Source of the DNA: Limiplasma merdipullorum
GTDB taxonomy: Bacteria > Bacillota > Clostridia > Christensenellales > Aristaeellaceae
NCBI GenBank assembly: GCA_018711955.1
Contig: DVHQ01000207.1
Coordinates: forward strand, 1 to 5,716
Reading direction: 5' to 3'
Length of the DNA: 5,716 bases
The notes beneath the pieces are model-generated. The model was not told where the DNA came from and did not search any database. It saw nothing but the letters and a program-made list of their open reading frames with translations. Below, piece by piece: positions 1 through 4,535 of the stretch. Made by a program: the position numbers and the translations under genes. Every line of letters starts with the position of its first letter. The first letter of the stretch is position 1.

Positions 1-147
1 CGCGAGCTGACCGGCCTGGGCCTGAAGGAAGCCAAGGAATTCGTGGAATCCGCTCCCAAGACCATCAAGGAAGCCGCTTCCAAGGAAGAGTGCGAGAAGA
101 TCAAGGCCAAGCTGGCCGAGGTCGGCGCGACTGTCGAAATCAAGTAA
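1..147 (+). CDS. rplL: Ribosomal protein L7/L12, C-terminal part (5' end outside window)
   Basis: The first 48 codons of the window, in frame 1, end with TAA at 145-147. They encode the last 48 residues of the bL12 stalk protein. The start RELTGLGLKEAKEFVE and the end KAKLAEVGATVEIK are the hallmark C-terminal-domain sequences of L7/L12. This domain binds translation factors (EF-Tu, EF-G, IF2, RF3) through its conserved Lys/Gly-rich face on the large-subunit stalk. The N-terminal dimerisation domain and hinge lie upstream of the window. A strong terminator follows at once, and the next genes run in the opposite direction. rplL is therefore the last gene of its transcript here, and rpoB does not follow it as it does in most bacteria. 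The identification is very secure even though only about 40% of a usual 120-125-residue protein is visible. Confidence 0.96.
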   Translation, partial: RELTGLGLKEAKEFVESAPKTIKEAASKEECEKIKAKLAEVGATVEIK

Positions 148-159
148 TTTTGCAGACGC

Positions 160-199
160 AAAGCGCCCGGAATGCCGTATGGCATTCCGGGCGCTTTTT
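160..199 (+). terminator. Strong intrinsic terminator after rplL
   Basis: A perfect 17-bp inverted repeat pairs 160-176 with 181-197 around a 4-nt GTAT loop (177-180). The GC-rich stem runs into five T residues at 195-199. It begins 12 nt after the rplL stop codon and ends the ribosomal-protein transcript. Read leftward, the same stem gives only a TTT tail followed by GCGTC. It may therefore also stop the convergent methyltransferase transcript, whose gene ends at 222, but less efficiently. Confidence 0.93.
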
Positions 200-221
200 G
201 TATGCCGGAGCAGGGCGGCGG

Positions 222-920
222 CTACTTGACCGCCATGAGCATGGCCGTGTGGTCGTCGCCCGGCAAAAAGCCCCTGAGCTCCACCGTGGCAAAGCCCGCG
301 TCGCGCAGAGCCTGCATCTCGTGCGCCAGGGTGAGCGGCGTGTCGAAGTGGACAAAGGCGTCCTCCGGCACACGGTCCCGTATCCGCCTGCGCGCGCATT
401 CGGCCATGGCCGCATCCTCCATGGCCTGCGAGGTGGCGATGTAGTCGCATTGCAGATAACACCCGCCGGGATTGAGGGCACAGCGCACCTTGGCGAACAG
501 CGCCGTTTTCTGCAAAACGGTATAATGATGCAGCGTTTCAAAGGAAACCGCGGCATCAAAGCGGCTTTTTCCCAGATCGCAGGCAAAATAGTCTGCGCAA
601 AGCAGGGAGAGCCTTTTTCCGGCGTACTTGCGGGCAAGCCGCTCCAGCATGTCCGCAGAGAGGTCCACTCCCGTCACCGACAGATCGGGAAAGCGTCTAA
701 AGATGGGGTCCAGCTCCAGCCCTGTGCCGCAGCCCAGATCCAGAAGCGTGCAAATGCCGGGCGGAAGCAGCCGGGCCATCCAGCGGTAGTGCGTTTCCCA
801 ACGGGCCATATGGATTTCATAATTATCCACGCGCGCGTCAAAAAAAGCATCCATGCCCTCCAATGGCTCGTCGTGGGTGATCTCCCGCCATTGTTTCCAT
901 TCCTCGAACGCCGCGTCCAC
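222..920 (-). CDS. Class I SAM-dependent methyltransferase, substrate unknown
   Basis: A 232-residue protein with the Rossmann methyltransferase fold. Motif I (SAM glycine loop) is LLDLGCGTGLELD at residues 59-71. The acidic end of strand beta-2 is D86 in VTGVDLS, D110 in CADYF is the likely adenine-contacting acid, and motif post-II is FDAAVSFETLHH (121-132), followed by LNPGG (149-153). The N-terminal FFDARVDNYEIHM segment is a helix typical of small soluble methyltransferases of the Methyltransf_11/25 type. There is no signal peptide or membrane segment, so it should be cytosolic. The start is a GTG at 920-918, chosen because GGAGG lies 8 nt upstream and the acetyltransferase stop is only 3 nt away; the next Met is at residue 23. 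It is the last gene of the rqcH operon and ends with TAG. No feature identifies the substrate (small molecule, RNA or protein). It does not look like RsmC/YbxB, the methyltransferase near rplL in B. subtilis. Confidence 0.88.
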   Translation of the reverse strand: MDAAFEEWKQWREITHDEPLEGMDAFFDARVDNYEIHMARWETHYRWMARLLPPGICTLLDLGCGTGLELDPIFRRFPDLSVTGVDLSADMLERLARKYAGKRLSLLCADYFACDLGKSRFDAAVSFETLHHYTVLQKTALFAKVRCALNPGGCYLQCDYIATSQAMEDAAMAECARRRIRDRVPEDAFVHFDTPLTLAHEMQALRDAGFATVELRGFLPGDDHTAMLMAVK

Positions 921-923
921 GCC

Positions 924-1514
924 TCACGCCTCCGCATTCAGCGCCGCAAGGCCGGCCTCCATTTCCGCGCGGCACTGGCAGAAGGGGGTGATGGGCGCGG
1001 GGGAGGGGTCGAAAGAGTTGAGCTGCTTCACCATCCACACCGCGGTCAGCCACTGGCCGTGCTTGTAGCCGCTGCGTACAAGGCGCGCGGCTTCGGTAAA
1101 TCCGAAGGAACGGTGCAGGGCCAGGCTGCCCTCATTGGTGGAGGTGATAACAGCGACGACCTGCCTGAATCCCTGCCGCGCCAGGCAGGGCAGGAGCGCC
1201 TGATACAGCCGGCGGCCTATGCCGCTGCGGCGCGGCGCATTCGGAGCCAGAAAGATGGTCAGCTCGGCAAAATAGCGGTAGCCTGTCTGGGGCCGGAAGG
1301 CTTCGGCGCAGGCGTAGCCCAGATAGCGGCCCGTCTCATCCTCTGCGATCAGCCAGGGGTAGAGTTCCAGCTGGCTGCGGATTTCCTCCGCGCGCGCCTC
1401 CACGCTGGAGTTGACCTCGTTAAAGGTGGCTGTGGAGGTAAGCACGTAATGGCCGTAGGTATCATGAATAAGCTGTGCGTCCTGGGGCGTGGCGATGCGA
1501 AGACGGATGTTCAT
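924..1514 (-). CDS. GNAT-family N-acetyltransferase, PAT/MnaT-like
   Basis: A 196-residue acetyl-CoA-dependent N-acetyltransferase of the phosphinothricin / methionine-sulfoximine type. It opens with IRLRIATPQDAQLIHDTY and YVLTSTATFNEV (residues 23-34), the typical start of this subfamily. The acetyl-CoA pyrophosphate loop is RRSGIG (95-100, matching R/Q-x-x-G-x-G). The later STNEGSLALHRSFGF (125-139) holds the conserved Asn, Ser, His and Gly-Phe of motif B, followed by GYKHGQW (149-155). Family members acetylate the amino group of amino-acid analogues such as phosphinothricin or methionine sulfoximine; the real substrate here cannot be read from sequence. The ATG overlaps the rqcH stop (ATGA, 1514-1511), and AAGGAGG (1530-1524) lies 9 nt upstream, so translation is probably coupled to rqcH. 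About 30 residues after position 165 (with a CQC at 179-181) extend past the usual end of the domain and match nothing I recognise. Confidence 0.87.
   Translation of the reverse strand: MNIRLRIATPQDAQLIHDTYGHYVLTSTATFNEVNSSVEARAEEIRSQLELYPWLIAEDETGRYLGYACAEAFRPQTGYRYFAELTIFLAPNAPRRSGIGRRLYQALLPCLARQGFRQVVAVITSTNEGSLALHRSFGFTEAARLVRSGYKHGQWLTAVWMVKQLNSFDPSPAPITPFCQCRAEMEAGLAALNAEA
929..933 (-). promoter_or_regulatory. Ribosome binding site that fixes the methyltransferase GTG start
   Basis: GGAGG read on the minus strand (933 down to 929), 8 nt before the GTG at 920-918. It lies inside the last codons of the upstream acetyltransferase gene, so ribosomes finishing that gene are placed to re-initiate. 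This supports the GTG start and translational coupling. Confidence 0.8.
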
Positions 1515-3268
1515 CGTCCGCCGCCTCCTTCCTGAATGATATGTGCCACATCTTCAGGCGTAAGGCCGATGATGAGGGTTTTGAAGTTGGTGTAGGTCAC
1601 AAGCCCGGCAGGTGCGTTCGCGGACTTTTTGACGTACTTGCGCCGGGTATAGTCCACCGGCAGCTGGGGGTGATTGCGCCCCTTGCTGAAATAGGCGGCC
1701 AGCTTGGCGGCGTAGAGCAGCGTTTCGTCCGACGGTTCGCTCTCTGTGCGGATCAGCACATGCGACCCCGGGATGCCCTGCGCGTGCAGCCAGGTTTCGC
1801 CGCCTCGCGCGTGCAGGGTGAGCCGGTCGTTTTGCAGCGAGTTTTTGCCCACCTCAATCACCGTGCCATCGGGCGCGGTGAAGCGGCAGGGCTTGCCCTC
1901 CGGCAGCTTTTTGGGCTTGCCGCCGCGCCCCCGCGAGGGGTCGGGCCGAAGAAAGCCCGCCTGCGAAAGCACGTAGCGCACCTCGCCCAGATCGGCGGTG
2001 GTTTCGCACTTATCCAGATCATCCAGCGCATTTTCCAAAAGCGCAAGGTCCCGCTCGATGGTGGTGAGCTGTTCGCGCGCATACTGCTCGGCCACCTTGG
2101 CTTTGCGGTATTTTTTATAGTAGCTTTGCGCGTTCTGTGAGGGGGTCAGCCGGGTGGAGAGGGGAATATCCACCTCCGGGCTGCCTTCCTCGTAGTAGTT
2201 CTGCACCGTAACGCTGGATACGCCCCGGCCGATTCTGTGCAGGTTGGCTGTCAGCAGGTCGCCGAAGACGCGGTCTTGCTCCGCCAGAGCGCTTTGTCGG
2301 ATGGAATCGAGCATAATGGCCTTTTTCTTTTCCGTGCGTTCCAGCGCGCTTTTGATGTGCCGCTGCAGCCCGGCGCTTTTCTGCTGCATGCGGGCGCGCA
2401 GATCGCGCCCCAGATAGAACGCGTCCATGGCTGCGCTCAGGCTGGGCATGGCCTTCTGGCGCTCCGCTGCAAAGGTGCGGTAGGGGAAGGGAAAGAAATC
2501 AACCGCAAGCCCGGCCTCATCGTAGAGCGCCACGGGCGCGGCGGGAATGTCTCGCAGGGCCTGAACCAGCCGGGGCGAAAGCGCGCTGAGATCCAGATCG
2601 CTTACGGGCACGGCGGGGTCCGCACCCACCTGGGCGCAGATCTCCCTGGCGCATACGCTGGCCATGCCCGCAACGCAGGCCATCAGCCCCTTGGCCAGCG
2701 CGCCGCCCTGGGCGGCAAGCCGCTCGGCGAGGGAGTCCGGCGTGAGACCTTCCGGGTCCAGCTTGTCCTGCTGGGGCGGAAGCTGGTACGCGCCGCCGGG
2801 CTGCACGGTGCGCACGCGGCTCATCTCGCTGTTGACATGGCGAATTGCGTCGATGATGACGCCGTCGCTGCGCACCAGGGTCAGGTTGGAGTGACGGCCC
2901 ATCACCTCCAGATAGAGCGTCTTTTCCACGGAATCGCCCAGCTCGTCCAGACACTCAAACACAAGGGTCAAAATGCGGTCGCCCGCCACCTGCCCTACAT
3001 CGCGCACGCGCGCCCCCAGCAGATGCTTGCGCATGAGCATGCAGAACATGGGCGGCTCGGCGGGGTTTTCATAGGTCTGGGCAGTCAGCTGGGCACGGGC
3101 CTGGTTGGCGTTGGCGCTGAGCAGCAGCCTGTGATTGCCGCCTCCGCTGCGAATGAGCAGCACCAGCGCGTCTCGCTCCGGCTGATTGACCTTGTCCACC
3201 CGTCCGCCCTGGAGCGCGGCAAGCAGCTCTCTGCGCATATACGACAGGGTGAAGCCATCCATCGGCAT
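1511..3268 (-). CDS. rqcH: Ribosome quality control protein RqcH (Rqc2/NFACT family)
   Basis: A 585-residue homologue of B. subtilis RqcH (about 570 residues), once annotated as fibronectin-binding protein FbpA/YloA. RqcH binds split 50S subunits carrying peptidyl-tRNA and recruits tRNA-Ala to add a C-terminal alanine tail that marks the stalled chain for degradation. Counting from the chosen start, the NFACT-N domain holds ENPAEPPMFCMLMRKHL (67-83), the Asp97-Arg98 pair needed for tRNA recruitment in B. subtilis, and VMGRHSN (122-128). A helical middle region and two Lys/Glu/Gln-rich coiled-coil arms (about 290-338 and 378-423) follow. The C-terminal NFACT-R domain has GKNSLQND (474-481), WLHAQGIPGSH (493-503) and VDYTRRKYVKK (538-548). 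The frame is open 7 codons further upstream, but those codons contain the ribosome binding site, so ATG 3268 (MPMDGFTL) is chosen; this also matches the N-terminus of the family. It is the first gene of a leftward operon with its own promoter and overlaps the acetyltransferase start by 4 nt. Confidence 0.95.
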   Translation of the reverse strand: MPMDGFTLSYMRRELLAALQGGRVDKVNQPERDALVLLIRSGGGNHRLLLSANANQARAQLTAQTYENPAEPPMFCMLMRKHLLGARVRDVGQVAGDRILTLVFECLDELGDSVEKTLYLEVMGRHSNLTLVRSDGVIIDAIRHVNSEMSRVRTVQPGGAYQLPPQQDKLDPEGLTPDSLAERLAAQGGALAKGLMACVAGMASVCAREICAQVGADPAVPVSDLDLSALSPRLVQALRDIPAAPVALYDEAGLAVDFFPFPYRTFAAERQKAMPSLSAAMDAFYLGRDLRARMQQKSAGLQRHIKSALERTEKKKAIMLDSIRQSALAEQDRVFGDLLTANLHRIGRGVSSVTVQNYYEEGSPEVDIPLSTRLTPSQNAQSYYKKYRKAKVAEQYAREQLTTIERDLALLENALDDLDKCETTADLGEVRYVLSQAGFLRPDPSRGRGGKPKKLPEGKPCRFTAPDGTVIEVGKNSLQNDRLTLHARGGETWLHAQGIPGSHVLIRTESEPSDETLLYAAKLAAYFSKGRNHPQLPVDYTRRKYVKKSANAPAGLVTYTNFKTLIIGLTPEDVAHIIQEGGGGR

Positions 3269-3276
3269 GGCCAAGA

Positions 3277-3286
3277 CCCCCTCCTT
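3277..3286 (-). promoter_or_regulatory. Ribosome binding site of rqcH, excluding the longer start
   Basis: Read leftward, AAGGAGGGGG occupies 3286-3277 and ends 8 nt before ATG 3268-3266. An upstream in-frame ATG at 3289-3287 directly abuts this sequence and has no ribosome binding site of its own. The longer frame would therefore translate the binding site itself, so the shorter start is preferred. Confidence 0.8.
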
Positions 3287-3305
3287 CATTCAAAAGCATG
3301 GATGG

Positions 3306-3334
3306 ATGATAGCACAACGCGCAAAAAAGCGCAA
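3306..3334 (-). promoter_or_regulatory. Sigma-A-type extended -10 promoter of the rqcH operon
   Basis: On the minus strand, TATCAT (3311-3306, 5 of 6 to TATAAT) is preceded by TG with one base between, giving an extended -10 (TGCTATCAT). A weak -35, TTGCGC (3334-3329), lies 17 bp upstream. Transcription would start near 3299, giving a leader of about 30 nt before the rqcH ATG. A second TTGCGC copy around the T6 run is too close to serve as the -35. Confidence 0.65.
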
Positions 3335-3351
3335 TCATACGCGCCTGTCCG

Positions 3352-3380
3352 TCATGGAACCGAAGGCCGGGGCATACCCT
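3352..3380 (+). promoter_or_regulatory. Possible sporulation (sigma-E-like) promoter of gerM
   Basis: CATACCCT at 3373-3380 matches 7 of 8 positions of the sigma-E -10 pattern CATACAHT. TCATGGA at 3352-3358, 14 bp upstream, matches 4 of 7 positions of the KMATATT -35 pattern. A start near 3387 would give a leader of about 29 nt to the gerM ATG. I found no good sigma-A pair in the same interval. B. subtilis gerM is expressed during sporulation, which fits, but the -35 match is weak and the assignment is tentative. Confidence 0.33.
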
Positions 3381-3415
3381 TTGAGTGCAATCACTGCGTG
3401 AGGAGTGGAAGAGGC

Positions 3416-4432
3416 ATGAAGATCAAACGGGCCGATATCGAGCGTATCCTGATTTTGTGCGCGGCGGCGCTGGTGGTGGTGCTGGCCCTGCGCAGCAACG
3501 ACCAGACCACCTCGCAGGTGCTGGTGGAGCAGACGGCGATTCCCATCGAGCAGACCATCGCTCAGGAGGACACGGTAGCCACCGTGGTATTCTATGAGGA
3601 CGGTGACGGCTATCTGGTGCCCGTGACGCGCCAGGTGCCCAAGACCGACGGCATCGCCAAGGCCACGCTTGCGCTGATGGTCAAGGATGCGGAAAACGAC
3701 ATGCAGGCTGCAAGGCTGGGCCTGCGCACGGTCATTCCGGAAGGCACCACCTTTGATATCGACATCAGCGAAGGGCGCGCCAACGTCAACGTCAGCAAGG
3801 AGGCGCTCAACTGCATTGACGCCCGGCAGGAAAGCCTGATGGTGGACGCCATCACCAACGCGCTCACCTGCTTTTCCACGGTGGATGAGGTGACGCTGGA
3901 GTTTGACGGCCAGAAGCGAAGCAAGCTCACCTACGGCACCGATGTGAGCGGCGTCTTTACCGGCGGCAACCTGAACCTGGAAAGCGTGGAGACTTTCTCC
4001 GAAGATGCGGGCCTGGTGCAACTTTACTTTCCGTCGCAGACGGGACGGCTTCTGGTGCCTGTGACGCGCGCCGTATTCAGCGACGCAGACCCCACCACCG
4101 CCGTTTTGGAGCTGGCCAAGGGCCCCCAGGATGACAGCGGCCTGGAGCGCGCGCTGCCGGAAAACTGCGGCGTCAAGTCCGTCACCATGAAAGACGGCGT
4201 GGTGACCGTCAATTTCTCCAAGGAGTTCAAGCAGGCCATGGAAAGTTCCGACGGCGGCCAGCAGGCGGTGCGGGCCATCCTGTTCACGTGCTCGCAGTTT
4301 CCGGGCGTGAAAAAGGTGGAGGTGCAGGTGGAGGGCGAGAAGATTGAAGCACAGCCCGAAACCGCCACCACCTTCATCAACGCCGAAGAGGAGGTCATCG
4401 CCCAGTACCCCGGCGTGGTGGAGCTGGACTAA
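3416..4432 (+). CDS. gerM: GerM-like membrane-anchored protein with two GerMN domains
   Basis: A 338-residue protein with a short basic N-terminus and one hydrophobic segment (ILILCAAALVVVLAL, residues 11-25). A polar linker follows, then two tandem GerMN (sporulation/germination) domains. Repeat 1 spans about 55-170 (VVFYEDGDGYLVPVTRQV, then RANVNVSKE and VDEVTLEFDGQ). Repeat 2 spans about 200-312 (VQLYFPSQTGRLLVPVTRAV, then GVVTVNFSKE and VKKVEVQVEGE). The shared LVPVTR and V-V-FSKE/VSKE elements show internal duplication. B. subtilis GerM is a two-GerMN lipoprotein needed for normal sporulation, where it helps localise the SpoIIIA-SpoIIQ complex, and for germination. Here the Cys (C15) sits inside the hydrophobic stretch after LIL and is not a good lipobox, so a plain membrane anchor with an exported C-terminus is more likely. 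ATG 3416 was chosen because AGGAG (3401-3405) is 10 nt upstream and the anchor follows. The frame stays open far upstream, but that part is antisense to rqcH. The rph gene follows, as in B. subtilis. Confidence 0.88.
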   Translation: MKIKRADIERILILCAAALVVVLALRSNDQTTSQVLVEQTAIPIEQTIAQEDTVATVVFYEDGDGYLVPVTRQVPKTDGIAKATLALMVKDAENDMQAARLGLRTVIPEGTTFDIDISEGRANVNVSKEALNCIDARQESLMVDAITNALTCFSTVDEVTLEFDGQKRSKLTYGTDVSGVFTGGNLNLESVETFSEDAGLVQLYFPSQTGRLLVPVTRAVFSDADPTTAVLELAKGPQDDSGLERALPENCGVKSVTMKDGVVTVNFSKEFKQAMESSDGGQQAVRAILFTCSQFPGVKKVEVQVEGEKIEAQPETATTFINAEEEVIAQYPGVVELD

Positions 4433-4436
4433 TGGC

Positions 4437-4465
4437 TGGACTTTTCCTTCGCGCCCATGTATAAT
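4437..4465 (+). promoter_or_regulatory. Sigma-A-type promoter between gerM and rph-rdgB
   Basis: A perfect -10 TATAAT (4460-4465) lies 17 bp after TGGACT (4437-4442, 4 of 6 to TTGACA). The predicted start is near 4471-4474, which is the first base of the terminator-like hairpin that follows. It could drive rph-rdgB by read-through or make a very short RNA. Confidence 0.6.
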
Positions 4466-4473
4466 GCCATGGG

Positions 4474-4508
4474 AGCCGCGCGGCAGCGTCAGCCCGCGCG
4501 GCTTTTTT
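4474..4508 (+). terminator. Intrinsic terminator after gerM / 5'-leader hairpin of rph-rdgB
   Basis: A 10-bp GC-rich stem pairs 4474-4483 with 4494-4503 around a 10-nt loop and is followed by TTTTTT (4503-4508). It lies 42 nt after the gerM stop and 27 nt before the rph ATG. The U tract is only on the rightward strand, so it acts on rightward transcription. It should end gerM transcripts. It also lies directly after the predicted start of the 4437-4465 promoter, so transcripts from there would carry it at their very 5' end. Confidence 0.82.
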
Positions 4509-4535
4509 AGCATGTTTGATAAAGGAGCGACCGGC

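Noticed and set aside
90..1535. Long rightward open frame (about 480 codons) opposite the methyltransferase and acetyltransferase
   Set aside because: Both leftward genes show clear family motifs and ribosome binding sites, while the rightward translation shows no recognisable domain. It is a GC-bias shadow, and it also starts inside rplL.
3269..3289. Seven-codon N-terminal extension of rqcH (ATG at 3289)
   Set aside because: These codons contain the AAGGAGG ribosome binding site, and family members begin at the position of the MPMDGFTL start.
3319..3332. GCGC-A6-GCGC short inverted repeat as a terminator
   Set aside because: The stem is only 4 bp and it overlaps the -35/-10 spacing of the rqcH promoter, with no T tract after it in either direction.
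2237..3415. Upstream extension of the gerM frame, open for almost 400 codons
   Set aside because: It is antisense to the well-supported rqcH gene, its residues look like reverse-frame translation of a GC-rich gene, and a ribosome binding site plus membrane anchor mark the gerM start at 3416.
4432..4510. Two tiny rightward frames: 10 codons from 4432 overlapping the gerM stop, and 13 codons from 4469 spanning the hairpin
   Set aside because: Neither has a ribosome binding site. The first ends inside the -10 element and the second is simply the terminator stem read as codons.
4509..4535. GATAAA-like -10 just before rph
   Set aside because: It overlaps the ribosome binding site, has no -35 outside the terminator U tract, and would leave no space for a leader carrying the AAAGGAG.
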